From assembly GCA_018340375.1 (NCBI GenBank), contig JAFFJZ010000001.1, positions 44,012,001 to 44,076,000 on the forward strand: 64,000 nucleotides of DNA, written 5' to 3'. The first letter of the stretch is position 1; every line of letters starts with the position of its first letter. Position numbers and translations under genes: made by a program. The notes under the pieces are model-generated. The model ran no database searches. It was not told the DNA's origin and saw only the letters and a program-made list of their open reading frames with translations. Source of the DNA: Gonatopus flavifemur (Eukaryota; Arthropoda; Insecta; Hymenoptera; Dryinidae). Shown piece after piece: positions 10,197 to 21,199 of the stretch.

Positions 10197-10388
10197 ACTA
10201 GTGCCGGGACATCAGCCAAATTTTCCGTGTAAGATTCCTCCAAAATACTTTCATATTTTCAAAATATCACTGTATACAGCATTTCTATAGACATTGAGGA
10301 AATGTTTTATAGAACGATATTTTGAAAATATTCGAGTATTGTGGAGAAATCTTACACGAAAGATTTGGCTGAAGTCCCGGCGCTAGTA
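10197..10388. repeat. foldback inverted repeat (arms about 75 bp)
   Basis: ACTAGTGCCGGGACATCAGC at 10198 and downstream is mirrored by GCTGAAGTCCCGGCGCTAGT ending at about 10387. The arms continue inward through CCGTGTAAGATT and ATATTTTCAAAATATC, with a loop of about 40 bp. True element ends may lie outside this core; flanking CCAATATT/AATATTGG words (10165, 10470) would suit a larger foldback. Overlapping short frames on both strands are consequences of the inverted repeat. Confidence 0.65.
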
Positions 10389-11142
10389 TCCCCTCAACAT
10401 ATCTAGATCCAATCTTTGCCGCCACCATCAGTGTTGGTTCAAATTTGGTCCATTGTTGTACCAATATTGGTTTTATGTTTAAAAAAAGGATTACCAGAGG
10501 ATGAAGTAATGTTACCATTCCATAATTACGCTATCCTCATCATAAAGATTGCCCAATCTTGAGCTACGTTGGTCCATTCTAGAACCAATGGTCATTTTTC
10601 ATTTGGGTGCGGCTAGACCTATATTTTTTTTCACCACACCAGTCATGTAAGCTAAAGTACTCGCTACCAAAGGATTTTCTCTGTGTATTGATTATATAAG
10701 TAGTGTGATTACTTTCATGTTCAGACTATGTTGATAATATCTTTCTGCTCAGTAAGATCATAGATTACTGATATAAGGTTGATAAACAAGGATTGTAGGG
10801 CACACCTCATGTGTTCAGGGTTGAATTCATCCGAATGTGATCAATATTTTTTGAAAAATAATATCAAATAGGAGGAATGTGGGAATCCAAGTTTTATGAT
10901 TTGAATCCTCTCACCAGGAATGATAGAAAACTCATCTCTCTAAAAAGTTTAACTCATTAACGATGATTTAAATTCTCAGCTCAAACTCCGTCGAAATCCT
11001 CCGATGAGTTTTCTAAGAGTTTAAATTAGTGAATATACTTTGAAAATGTATGAACATTCGAAGTTTCACAAATTGATATGTATGATGATATCGTGGGGGA
11101 ATTCTTTTTGGTATATGATACGATATTGAGATTTGAGATGTA
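10389..11142. other. non-coding stretch, TTGG..CCAA words
   Basis: Contains GTTGGTTC...GGTCCATTGTTGTACCAATATTGG (10432-10473) and a related ACGTTGGTCCATTCTAGAACCAATGG-type block near 10565-10590, both small imperfect palindromes of the TTGGNCC word family seen again at 17-18 kb. A possible CACGGAGA-type right end lies at 10671-10688. No gene supported. Confidence 0.35.
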
Positions 11143-11373
11143 CAGAACAAAGTATTTCTTTGAATCAAAGAAATGATTATTTGAATAGGTCCAAATACAT
11201 ATTTCTTTGACAAAGATAAATATTTTTTTCATGTGAACAAATTCATCATTTGGTCTTTCTTGCGAATAACAAATTTGTTTGCATCGAATAAATCTTTATT
11301 CTTATTCAGGGAATGTCTATTTGAACCTATTCAAATAACAATTTCGTAGATTCAAAGAAATACTTTTTCTGTG
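11143..11373. mobile_element. TA-flanked foldback MITE (231 bp)
   Basis: TA at 11141-11142 and 11374-11375. Arms: CAGAACAAAGTATTTCTTTG at the left and, read in reverse from the right, CACAGAAAAAGTATTTCTTTG. The match continues with GAATC, AAATAATC-like and TTTGAATAGGT blocks. Non-coding; the minus-strand frames of 66-68 codons across it are incidental. Confidence 0.75.
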
Positions 11374-11897
11374 TAATTGAACTTTGGGTTGGGTTTCCTA
11401 TATTTACTTGAGTGATCGGTGACATTCATCCAGTGAACATTTTTAGATCTATTTTTTGGATCACCCTTAAATCGGTATTTTGGAAAGATCTGAATGATGT
11501 TCCATGCAACGTAATTCAGATATCTCATATGACATCTTAATGAAAATATTCGAAAGATATCAAGAGCACTCGAGGTCGTTTCGTAATTTCATTCAAACAT
11601 CTTTTGGGTTTCTGATATACATTGTTCCAAGTGTACTAGAATGAGTTCATACAAATTGTAATTGAGAACTACACTGTTGAAACTATCCAACTTGAATATA
11701 ATATCATGTGTTATAAAATTATCAAATTACACAAATCCATGTGATTTTTCATTGAGAATTTCACAATTGTAATAATAAATTCCTTGAAGCTTATGACCAA
11801 CTTCTGAATTCCATATAATATATTCTCAAATTTGATCTTCAGATCTCAAATAACCAGGAATTCTCTAACAGGGTATTTCATAGTGTATCACATATTA
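11374..11897. other. non-coding stretch, nothing recognised
   Basis: AT-rich, no supported gene or inverted repeat of note. Confidence 0.35.
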
Positions 11898-12146
11898 CAC
11901 TGTAGAAAATTTCTACAGGAAACTTCACATGAATGTTCGGAAGTAATTGATACATACACGCGTTAGGAATTTCCCGTATTTTACTGTAAATTTACCGGAG
12001 AATGATGTTAAAAATCCCATAGAGTTTGGCATTTTCAAATGCATTTATGGGAAATTTCATATACATGTACCGGAAATTGATTTCCCATCCATGATCGGAT
12101 TTTCCGGTTGCTGCGTATAGGAAAATGACGATTATTTTTTACAGTG
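11898..12146. mobile_element. TA-flanked MITE, CACTGTARAAAAT family copy 1
   Basis: Left end CACTGTAGAAAATTTCTACA, right end in reverse CACTGTAAAAAATAATCGTC, TA outside both (11896-11897, 12147-12148). The interior contains many GGAAAT/TTTCC and CCGG-centred words (for example TTCCCGTATTTTACTGTAAA, ACCGGAAATTGATTTCCC). The right third (GATTTTCCGGTTGCTGCGTA through AGGAAAATGACGATTATTTT) closely parallels the right end of the larger relative at 52180-53043. Non-coding. Confidence 0.75.
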
Positions 12147-12148
12147 TA

Positions 12149-13082
12149 CTTTGTAATAACCGGGAATAAATAGCCCGAAATTGTGATATTATTTAGGCAT
12201 TCTGCTGAACCATATGGACTATTTCTATGCTTTAATCGATGGCACTTGATTCAATTATATTATATGAGTCAAAATAATCCCTTGAATTCAGAATATCCTA
12301 GTGTTAGATATTTTTTTGAATTGAAATATTCAAATTTAACGAAGTTCATTCGCAGATTTCTTCTACTCGTTACTGAGTACGAAACCTCTTAACCAGGATC
12401 GATTATTACCGTGATGACTTTCATGCACTCGGAAGAGAATTTTCAGGAAAATCCAATGCTTTTTGCAATTTTCCGATTTTCAATCGAAATTTGAATAATT
12501 TGTTGTAACAAAGTGAAAGTTGAACTTTCTGAAATTCAATGAAGCGTATGTTAGTAATTTTCCATTGTTTCATCAAAAACGATCATTTTAGTGACAATGG
12601 TTTTATCTGAATTTCTGCTCACATTCCCTGATTGAAGCTTCGGAGACATTCATCCGTTAGGATAATCCACCATTGAATTGTAGGCGATTCGATATTGTCG
12701 TTAAGAATTTTGGATAACGAAGGCACACAACGAGAAACTGTACATTCATCCTATTCTCTACGTTAACCAAAATCACCAACATGTCCGTGGCAGGTATCCG
12801 ATGTTGTGTGGGTGTGCACATCCAGCAGGTGTTCACATTGTTTATCACTCAAAGCTTGACAGCAAGCAAAACGATCTCACACAGTAATTCTCATGTTTCG
12901 TAATATTTCAAAAACGAATTATGGTAATTCAGCGGATGATTTGTTTCCGTAGCTTTGCAAACTCATGTAGAAATTATTAGAGTATCAAGATTTCATGCAG
13001 AACTGATGTGGTTCCTGTTCAGTTTCGTCTAAATTCGTTTTTCTATTGTTACGTGTAACTATATCACGACTGCGTTCTGGTC
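12149..13082. other. non-coding stretch
   Basis: No supported gene. The frame at 12183-12392 and the minus-strand frame at 12657-12848 are short, with no recognisable motif. Confidence 0.35.
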
Positions 13083-13085
13083 GTG

Positions 13086-13277
13086 ATGGATTTGAGTTAC
13101 GGACGAGTCAGCGTCATTCTTCTTTTGACTTTGATACAAGGCGTTCCGGAAATCTCTTCGCAGAGATTTATTAACTATAAATGTTCAAACAACCACGGTT
13201 TGACGAAAAATGTAGATTTATCTCTCAGAGCTGATCAGAAATTCCATAGGAAGTTCATGTGGAGAAACATGATTTAG
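13086..13277 (+). CDS. possible short secreted peptide or exon (unrecognised)
   Basis: ATG at 13086 opens a 63-codon frame whose start resembles a signal peptide: MDLSYGR then a hydrophobic run VSVILLLTLIQ, followed by a polar stretch with a plausible cleavage region around EISSQ. The remainder has one Cys and no domain I recognise. No strong splice donor lies before the stop, and the closest GT (after ACGAAAAAT) is weak. This could be a chance frame: it lies alone among repeats and the next element starts only 25 bp downstream. Confidence 0.2.
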   Translation: MDLSYGRVSVILLLTLIQGVPEISSQRFINYKCSNNHGLTKNVDLSLRADQKFHRKFMWRNMI

Positions 13278-13301
13278 TGCGGATGCTATAGAAATTTCAT
13301 A

Positions 13302-13516
13302 CACACTGAGGGGAAAGAAGTCATTGGGACAAAAAAATATTGCATCCAATGGTATCTATAAAATATTTCTTTAGATCAATAAAAGTTTACTTCGATGGAT
13401 GAAATGGCTTTCCACTTGATGAAACAATTCATGCGGTGAAGAACTATTCCATTCATTGGAATAATATTTAATTGGTAAAATATCTTCTTGCTTAAATGAT
13501 TTTTCTCCCTCAGTGC
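13302..13516. mobile_element. MITE-like element, CACTGAGGG ends
   Basis: CACACTGAGGGGAAAGAAG at the left (after a TA at 13300-13301) pairs with TTTTTCTCCCTCAGTG at the right end. The dinucleotide after the right end is CA, not TA, so the right boundary or its duplication has decayed. A CATTGG/CCAATG motif recurs inside. Non-coding. Confidence 0.5.
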
Positions 13517-13555
13517 AATTTACATCCCATATAGGAAACCCTGATAATGTAAACA

Positions 13556-13730
13556 CAGCCAATAATCAGCCCATGTATGGCTACCATCAAATGGCCAACA
13601 ATGGATTCACATCATTGGCACAAGTGTGGCCCACCACTGGCTAATAAGAAAGGCCAGCCATGGGAACAGCCGATAATCAGCCGATGTACGGCTATGGTAA
13701 ACGGCCAACAATTGATTCCCCGTTACTGGC
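13556..13730 (+). repeat. tandem duplication, period about 111 bp, TGGCC-rich
   Basis: A 64-bp unit at 13556-13619 (CAGCCAATAATCAGCCCATG, then GTATGGCTACC and ATGGCCAACAATGG) recurs at 13667-13730 (CAGCCGATAATCAGCCGATG, then GTACGGCTATGG and ACGGCCAACAATTG). The copies differ at about a dozen positions. The words are small palindromes of the TGGCC/GGCCA type, like those at 14.2-14.45 kb. The open frame running through (13577-13840) looks incidental. Confidence 0.65.
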
Positions 13731-13740
13731 TGGAATATGG

Positions 13741-14165
13741 TCTATTACTAAGTGAAATGGATTTCAAAGTTGAATGTATTGTATTTTTAATCACCCGTGA
13801 AAAAAGTTTGTTTTGGCGTTATTTCTATGACGCTGAATAAATAATTCACATCCATCAAATACGTTTTACATGATTCAAATGAATTCTCATTGATATAGAT
13901 AATCAATTACTTTCTCATGTAAATAACAGAAAATTTGAAGGAATAAGCAACTGAACTCAACTGATTTATCGAGAGTGCTTTTGACTCGTATAATTTTACA
14001 TTCGAGATTGTGGAAATATCGGGCATGCAAATCCATCTAGAAAAAAAAAACATCCATTCCTGATCTTGTGAAAACTGGAATGACAAATTTCTTTAAAACA
14101 AAAACAAAAAAGTGTTTTAGGTCACACTTAACCACTCATTTGAACTAATACTGAACCGATTATTC
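13741..14165. other. non-coding stretch
   Basis: AT-rich with an A-run at 14041-14050. No gene or clear repeat. Confidence 0.35.
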
Positions 14166-14455
14166 TGGAACGCGGTCATATCACCATTGCCCCAGTAATC
14201 TGCCATTGATGGCTGACGTTCGAGCATTATCCCGAAATTTCTGGCCGTAAATCGGAATGGTTTAGCCCCATTACTGAGCTAATCAATAATTTTATACATC
14301 GCTCATTATTTATTGCCATTACTGGACCCACGTTATCATCTAGCAATTAACCATTGATGAGCCATCAATGGGCGCCATTAACGGGCGGAGAACGCCGTTT
14401 GTGGTCCATTAATGTGCCATTATTGGTCCAATTAATGAACCCTGTATGGGATAGA
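14166..14455. repeat. CCATTA/TAATGG word-rich repeat
   Basis: Dense in short related words on both strands: CATTGCCCCAGTAATCTGCC, CCATTGATGG, GCCCCATTACTGAGC, GCCATTACTGGACC, CCATTGATGAGCCATCAATG, CGCCATTAACGGGCG, GTCCATTAATGTGCC and CCATTATTGGTCC. Many are palindromes around an AT core. It resembles the TGGCC array at 13.56 kb and is probably a non-autonomous element body of the same class. I could not define termini. Confidence 0.45.
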
Positions 14456-14631
14456 GCCAATCTTTGAATGAAATTTCACAAAATTTTTCGTCTGGGGATA
14501 TTTGATGAGTCTCAAATTCTTATACAAACGAGGCAACCATTCATTCTGTAGAATCAACTGTCTGTTAGATTGAGCGTTCATCTATTCTGTGTAATCTGCA
14601 TCACTTTGTACGCTGAAAAGAAAGAAGAGTA

Positions 14632-14758
14632 CACTCGGAAAAAAAATACTAAAGTGAAATCCACAAGTCAACTGAATATCGATTGAAGTAAGTCGTAAAT
14701 GAAATTCGCTGTATCTAACCTCTTACGGACTTGAGCGAAATCTGGTGTTTTCTTAGTG
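14632..14758. mobile_element. decayed TA-flanked MITE related to 62168-62370
   Basis: TA at 14630-14631 and 14759-14760. Ends are CACTCGGAAAAAAAATAC and, in reverse, CACTAAGAAAACACCAG. Shared with the intact copy at 62168 are the centre GTCAACTGAATATCGAT and the block ATTCGC(T/C)GTATC(T/C)AA...TTACGG. Much of the left arm is deleted. Confidence 0.6.
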
Positions 14759-14760
14759 TA

Positions 14761-15038
14761 AAAATATCGCCAACTTGGAAGTGTAGTTTGAGCTCTTATA
14801 GTTTTAGTTAATTTTATTCCGGTGAATGTAGAATATACACCAGCTGATGTACATCTCACATTCATCACTGTAAAATCAACAAAAATTGAGGTAGCTGCGA
14901 CTACATTTTGAGAATTGGTGTTATTTCAACGCTTTGACAATAAGTGAACAACTTTTCTTCCTCCGGATAGGCTGAAGGCATCCATATATTCTGTAGAATC
15001 TGCATTCTGTTAGGTCGAATTTCTGTATGATTTCCCTA
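14761..15038. other. non-coding stretch
   Basis: Two similar words (ATTCATTCTGTAGAATCAAC near 14540 and ATATTCTGTAGAATCTGCAT near 14986) hint at a diverged direct repeat of about 80 bp spanning this interval and the one before it. No gene. Confidence 0.3.
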
Positions 15039-15297
15039 GTAGAGATTTGATCGGGCATTTCCTATTTTTAATAAGATCCTGATCAGGTTGGAATCCGGGA
15101 ACCGTGAATGAGGAAAATCTTATAAGGCCCTTACAAGGAACTCACCTTATATAACACAGGGGTACAATAGAGTTCAGATGAGATTTCCATAAAATCGAGC
15201 GGAATAGGGAAAACCTTAACGAAACCTGATGAGGACCTAACAGGAAATCAGGCGTGACTCGTGAGGCCCTGGTATTTTCCCATCCAAAATTTCTACT
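15039..15297. repeat. possible MITE, TAGTAGARATTT ends
   Basis: CTAGTAGAGATTTGATCGGG at the left and, in reverse from the right, TAGTAGAAATTTTGGATGGG. The interior has AAGGCCCTTACAAGG, GATCCTGATCAGG and similar small palindromes. It directly abuts the next element. The ends are inferred from an imperfect match only. Confidence 0.4.
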
Positions 15298-15298
15298 A

Positions 15299-15561
15299 CA
15301 CGGAGAAAATATTATCCTTCAAATTACGACGTTAAAATCGTAGCATAGGACCATACTTGAAAAAGCAGGAATTGTCAGATATTAGAGACACATATTGCTG
15401 TTATAACCTTCTTTTTTAGGGATGAACATCGTAATATTCAAAATAATTTAACCGAAAAACAGCACAATTCACGATGTTACATTTTGAAAAGCTAATTCCG
15501 CAAATATAGTCCTCCGATACAATTCTCACATCGTAATTTATAAGATAATATTTTTCCCGTA
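15299..15561. mobile_element. CACGGAGAAAA-type MITE (263 bp)
   Basis: Left end CACGGAGAAAATATTATCCT follows a TA (15297-15298). The right end in reverse reads TACGGGAAAAATATTATCTT, and both continue into a shared AAATTACGA block and a GGAC block. The right-flank dinucleotide is TG. Non-coding. Confidence 0.65.
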
Positions 15562-17138
15562 TGGGGTTCATTTCCGTAAAATTGTATCCCTGTATACGGG
15601 TAATCTATTCTATAGAATCAAAAATACTCACGTTGCATCAAAAAATAATTCTTATGGAATAAAAATTCCGTCGCATCGGGTTTCCCGACATTATTTTGCA
15701 GGAAATTTTTTTTGTTTTAATACTTCAACTGAACATGATCACTTCCAAGATAAACGATTTCTCATCAATCTTGGAAGAATTTGAATCTTCGTCAACATGA
15801 CTTGAAGATAAAATAATGCCAATAAAACTCGTATCAGTCGGTTTAAAATCAAAGAGATGAATTTCAACTTCCTATCCAACATGCAAGTTACCATGGTTTA
15901 TTTATTCTTCGTAGACAAGATTGTTTCATAAGCCCCTATTTATTATACATAATCTACTCAGAGTACTTATATGCTTTCATTAGAATTTTTCTCTCCTCTG
16001 TGTATCCAGTAATCAAGCTATCCAGATACTCATATCTTTCGATTAGCGAATGAGTGCAATTTACTCATTTATGAGAACAAGAATTAGAATACGAGGAAGT
16101 ATATTACATGCTGCTATTGATATTGAGAGAAGATTTCCATTCTCTTCAGTTCAAGTTTATGACATTGTGAGGAAAACTATATCCTATTGCATTCATGAGA
16201 ATTCAATTAGTTTTTCACTATCTCATTAGAACCACATTTACCAGGCATGCATGAGCCCGGGAGGGAATGGAGAATTAACATCACAGCTCAGTGTTGCAGG
16301 AATTGAATATGAAGATGCACTGAGAGTAATTTTTTCCCTTCGGAATGTGAACATGACACTTTTCGCACAAACTTACACTTTATTTTCATCATGAAGTCAT
16401 TCAGGGACATCAATAATAATTCTCTGTCCACAATTTTACTGCGATGTTCTTACAGGCTCATCGAATCTCAGCGCGATGGCCTCTGTAAGTATTCATCCAA
16501 AAATTATCCAATTATAAATACACATTACAAAAAGCATACAAAATGTATGCTCCTGAATGGAGGACAAATTACCCAACAATGTTAGGTCATTCATCCCAGA
16601 TATTGAATCATTTCTGCCAAAGGATTGAAAAAGGCTGCTGTTGTAGATTTTCAGCATCATATAGGGTAAGTGTGCCAATATTGCACCACTTAAGAACTTG
16701 CCTCCATTTCTTAGTATAGAAAATTGATGAAATAAAAATCGTATGCCTACAAAATTCCTCTTGCTTTATACAATCTTATCTCCATGATGAGATTGGGAGA
16801 GAATCAGAAGTATACTCCATATCAAATAGATGAATAATGCACAACGTTTCCCTGAGTTACACTTTGCGTGCTTAAGTTGCACAATGTACAGGCAACACGC
16901 CTATGTACGTCTTCAGATTAATTTGAGTACAGGGGAATATATCTAATCAAACGATAGGGAATTTTATCACTCAGATTTACCACTTTGAGACTATATAGTC
17001 ACAGTTTGACTTGCCCTATGAAGGAATATAAACTCAACGTCAACAGAATTTTCTCCAACTAATGTAAGACACACATCAGCAAATCGAAACTTAGTCACGT
17101 GATTGGATTGGAGTTCAAGTTCATGTTTCACTTGCGTG
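15562..17138. other. non-coding stretch, no clear features
   Basis: About 1.6 kb with only short frames (61-64 codons), none recognisable. No RNA gene seen. Confidence 0.35.
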
Positions 17139-18055
17139 AAAGCCCATGCGTGTATGGACTAATGGCCCAATGATGGACCAAGCCTGGCACAAGCCCTACC
17201 GAGACTTGTCTTGAACAATTTACCAAACTTGGCCCAGGCTTGAGAATGATAAGATCAGGACAAGCTTGGGCCGGTGGTTTTGCCAGGCCCGGTCCAATTT
17301 ATTTACCAAGCATCAACCAATGCTCCTTTGATCGCAGATATGGATGAAAAAAGTAATTGATTCATATTTCAGTTCATGACTTTCTCCCTCAGAATACCGT
17401 ACATGGATTATCTCAAAACGATAGAAAAAATGTGACAAGACTGGGACAAGCTTGTATGATCATTGGAAAATTCGCGTTCTTTGATATTTCAATCAATTTC
17501 GATTCTATTGTTGAATTATGCTGAAACTAAACTGATAAGATCTTACTGAAATACCATAACATGAATCTTATGATGATCTGATCCTGTACGGAATCCAACA
17601 TTGGAATCCCCCCGAGTCACCCGAAAAACTTATGGTTTATCTCCACATACTTAGATCAATAAAATCTAGCTTGGTATGTAGAACTAGTGTGTAGGATTAC
17701 TTATGGCAGGAAAATCAGGCCAGCCCTGGCCCCATGGTTATCCCCAAGTCTTCAGCCATTGTAAATTCGAAATTCAGCCAATATTTATAAACATTGTGCC
17801 ACTCATGTGGGTAATATTGGCATAATTGTTCTCAACGAATGCTCGATTTTTACACTTGTGCCAAGCTTGTACCAAATGTAGTGACCATTTGAAAAATATC
17901 AACAAATGTACCATGACTGGCTATCCATGGGGAACAACGGGACAATCATGGAACAATATTGGGCCAATTGTTCTTCACGGAGGTTTGTTTCTGACACATG
18001 TGCCAACCTTGGGACAAGCTTGGGTTTTCTTCAGTCTTGGCAATACTTGCATGGG
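17139..18055. repeat. TTGG..CCAA word-rich repeat region
   Basis: Two blocks (17140-17330 and 17700-18040) are filled with TTGG/CCAA and GGCC words: GGACCAAGCCTGGCAC, AACTTGGCCCAGGCTTG, GGACAAGCTTGGGCC, TGGGCCAATTG, CCTTGGGACAAGCTTGGG. The outer edges (CCCATGCGTGTATGG at 17142 and, in reverse, CCCATGCAAGTATTG near 18054) may be the termini of one large element. A 166-codon frame (17826-18326) runs through the second block. It has no recognisable domain and its first third is repeat sequence, so I do not call it a gene. Confidence 0.45.
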
Positions 18056-18640
18056 AGATTGTGCGCGTTTCCGTTTCACCGATACGTTAGTGGTGCAATT
18101 TGAGCAATGGTGCAAATTATGTGCACTTCCCCTGAATACGCGATACAAAAATCCCAACATTCATATCATTTTTCGATGGTTGAAAGGGGTATGGATTTTT
18201 GTTCTCAACTTTTCTCAATTGGCGGATATATTTTTTGTAGTAAAATGTTCAATCAAATGGGATATTCACACAACTTGTTTTAGTATTATTTATCTCGTTA
18301 GAAATACTCAGGGACCAGAAATTTAATTCACTCACATTCTTTCCAACACATGAATCCACTCGCGCATATATGGATGACTTCATCGCCCACCATTTCACCC
18401 CCACGCACAACGTATAATTAAGTTCTGAAACAATTATTTTGTTACTTAATAAAAGGCGAAAAACATTCAATCTGTGTTCTTATAACTGGAACAAACAAAA
18501 ATGTTGATTTTATTTTGCATAGTTTCTCACTATCTTGGGGATTGTGTAAAACAGTGTTCAAGCAGTTTCTGTCAACATTTTTGGTCAACTGCTTCGCCAT
18601 TCAGAACCGCTGTATCACCCACACCAAACGTGTAAACATG
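18056..18640. other. non-coding stretch
   Basis: Carries the non-repeat remainder of the 166-codon frame. No motif recognised. Otherwise AT-rich. Confidence 0.3.
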
Positions 18641-18818
18641 CACTCAGAGAAATCTATAGTCATAGCAACTATGTGAGGGGACAGCTATTCAATTATAATT
18701 CCTCCAACTCTTCATGTACTTAATGCAACTATATATATAGTGTTTATTGCTATGGATACTGGATTTAAATGCTTGTCCCCTGATAGTTGATGTGACTATT
18801 TAAATTTTTCTCAACGTG
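18641..18818. mobile_element. foldback MITE (178 bp)
   Basis: Left CACTCAGAGAAATCTATAGT and right in reverse CACGTTGAGAAAAATTTAAA share the terminal pattern. Both continue through a TAGTCA..GCAACTAT and GGGGACA.GC block (about 45 bp per arm). No TA flank is preserved. Non-coding. Confidence 0.6.
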
Positions 18819-19660
18819 GAATATCATATATTGCAACAATTAGAAAATTCTTGGTAGTGAAAAATTTTTGCAGGATAACACAATTATTCGAATTCGTCAA
18901 TGTTTTGATGACTCATTCGAAGAATTGAATATTTTGCGTTATCTATCCAAACACATCATACCATGTTTCATAAAATGTGTAAGATACATATTGGAATAAA
19001 TGACTAAGTGTTTGATTTTTAAACAATACATTTCATTCGTATTTTCCATACACCCTTGATTGCCATCAATTGAATATTCACGTTTGTAATCGAATTAAAT
19101 TACATTCATGACGTGGTGTTTCCGGTATACTTTGGAGTTACGTTACTATAAAAGTGATAGTTTTTTCTATCATGTCGATGACCGCTTCAAACAATTGAGA
19201 ATGATGAAATCGTAGGATGAATCAAGTAGCAAATATGCTCAACTATGATTATATGAGATCTTTTATTTTCTTGATTTGGATGAAGTGGTTGATAACTTAT
19301 GATTGATCAATTCATCAGAACGAAAACAAATTACCCATGAGAAGACGTATTTCATTTCGATCGGAACGATATTTTTGTGCCAAACGAGGATGTTATGATA
19401 GCTATGTATGTTTGCTATATATTACACGGAAAAATAGAATATTGATTGGTCTCAGTGGGCACTTCCATGTGTTACAATAATATATAGCATCTCGCAGCTC
19501 CAATTTGTCAGCAACGTTTGCTGAATAACGCGAATCATGAAACGTATTGTCTAAAAAGAAATTCTACAACGTACATTCATTACTTCTAATGATAAATTAT
19601 TCTTTGAGTTGTATTTTATAAGGTGATTTGAAACTTCTTAAGTTCGCATTTTGTAGTATG
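18819..19660. other. non-coding stretch
   Basis: AT-rich. ATTACACGGAAAAATAG near 19421 resembles an orphan left end of a CACGGA element. No gene supported. Confidence 0.3.
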
Positions 19661-19945
19661 TTATATTCCACGTTGTGATGAGATGAGTACAGATTTTTGT
19701 ATAGTTCTTGAGAGAGCCGTGATGCAGATCAACGATTTGTTGAACGTAGTCGATTTATTCATTTCAGAGAACGATGGGTTGACAAATTCGGTAGAAGCTG
19801 TCAAGTCATCATTGAGGTAGTATGAACGAATACTTTGAATCAGAAGAAGACCGCATGCAACGAACATGCCGAGTAAGGACCTCGCAAGAGCTTTAGCAAA
19901 ATTTTCACTCGAAAACTCATTCATCGAAAACGAGACCACGCTCTC
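19661..19945 (-). CDS. possible coding exon with a membrane segment (unrecognised)
   Basis: Minus-strand frame of about 92 codons ending in TAA at 19661. It is more balanced in composition than its surroundings and includes a hydrophobic segment (SLLGMFVACGLLLIQSI) that could cross a membrane, followed by a polar C-terminal half. On the minus strand, TTTCTAG sits just upstream (about 19948-19954) and could serve as a splice acceptor, which would make this a terminal exon. I do not recognise the family, and no upstream exon was identified. A chance frame is quite possible. Confidence 0.22.
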   Translation of the reverse strand, partial: ESVVSFSMNEFSSENFAKALARSLLGMFVACGLLLIQSIRSYYLNDDLTASTEFVNPSFSEMNKSTTFNKSLICITALSRTIQKSVLISSQRGI

Positions 19946-20280
19946 AGTACCGCGCTAGAAATCCTTTTCCATTTACATTTGGTATTTACGTTTGAATCGA
20001 ATGCACTTGCAATATCATTTGCATTCTTATTTAAATTCATATCATTGAATGTGTCACTAAATCGATACAAGGATACGTTTGCAAATTTATTCACTGCAGG
20101 GATTCATAAGAAAAGAAAAACAAATGAACTTGAAGGAAGGAAAAACATCGTTTTTAATGATAACATCGTTTGAAGATAACGTGACACGTCATGCTGGAAG
20201 AATTTTTGGAATTTCCGTACTTCTTTTCTCTATGGAAAACGAAATATTCCAAAGTTCAGAATATGATGGTAACGACCCAT

Positions 20281-20376
20281 ATAGCACAAATGTCTCAGTA
20301 ATATCTCCAGAATATTCTGACAATATTACAATGTCTCCAGAATATTCTGAAGATATTACTGAGACATTTGTGCTAT
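20281..20376. repeat. near-perfect inverted repeat (39-bp arms)
   Basis: The left arm 20281-20319 starts ATAGCACAAATGTCTCAGTA and is the reverse complement of the right arm 20338-20376, with one mismatch and an 18-bp loop. The inner part is also a direct repeat (TCTCCAGAATATTCTGA). Weaker complementarity extends outwards through CCCA. A plus-strand frame (20079-20432, 117 codons) reads through the whole hairpin, encoding SPEYSDNIT and SPEYSEDIT as a repeat; I do not recognise that protein. There is no TA flank or MITE terminus. Confidence 0.75.
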
Positions 20377-20378
20377 GT

Positions 20379-21199
20379 GGGAACTATCGATTTTTCTTCT
20401 GTAAATATGAAGTCTCGGAAAATTTAAAATAAATTTATTATACAAAACATTTTACTGAAAATCGATATCAAATTTGTTATAAGAAATTATATTACGCAAG
20501 AGGGTACATTAGAAACTTCAGAACCCCTCGATCACATCCCATAAGAAAGTCTTCAACAATAACAAAAGATCCACTCAAACTTCACCAATTCCAGGTCAAG
20601 TGAACGTACATCAGATTCGATTTGATGATTACCTCTTTCCGACCTGGAATCGCAGGTCGAAGTTTAATGTAAGAACAGACTTATATAACATAATCACACT
20701 CTGCTCTAAATCCATTGAAAAACCGCAAGAAATTTCGTTTTATTTTTCACTATATGCGACACAAGATATGAAAGAAAAGAACAACGATATAGCCTATGCG
20801 ACATTTCACCGTGAACTTTCAGTAAGCACACACACACACATGTGATGTACCTGTGCACGTACACTGTACGCCCATTTTAAAATTCCACCCTGGCACACCT
20901 TCTCGAAAATCGCTACTTGAAAAAAAGTCCTTGCGAAGTTACCCATTTCTTAACCACCCTCATACCTTCGTGTAAATGTCTTGTACAGTATTTTACAACA
21001 CCAAATTTCAAAATCTTTTCCTTGGTCGTGATAAGTATAAGAGGATCATATTTTTATCCGACACTTGAGTTTTCCCCAACAAATCGTACCGATATTCAAA
21101 TAGAAATGAGATGGTTAGATGATGTGGAGAAAATGCGAAGGGACGCAAGATGGACACACTTACCGAAGAGCCAAACATCCCCTTTGTGACGTGTTGTGC
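20379..21199. other. non-coding stretch with short CA run
   Basis: A short (CA)n at 20826-20840. Frames of 81-90 codons on the plus strand have no recognisable content. Confidence 0.3.

Noticed and set aside
17826..18326. 166-codon open frame as a protein-coding gene
   Set aside because: Starts within TTGG/CCAA repeat sequence, has no recognisable domain, and fits a chance frame through low-stop repeat DNA.
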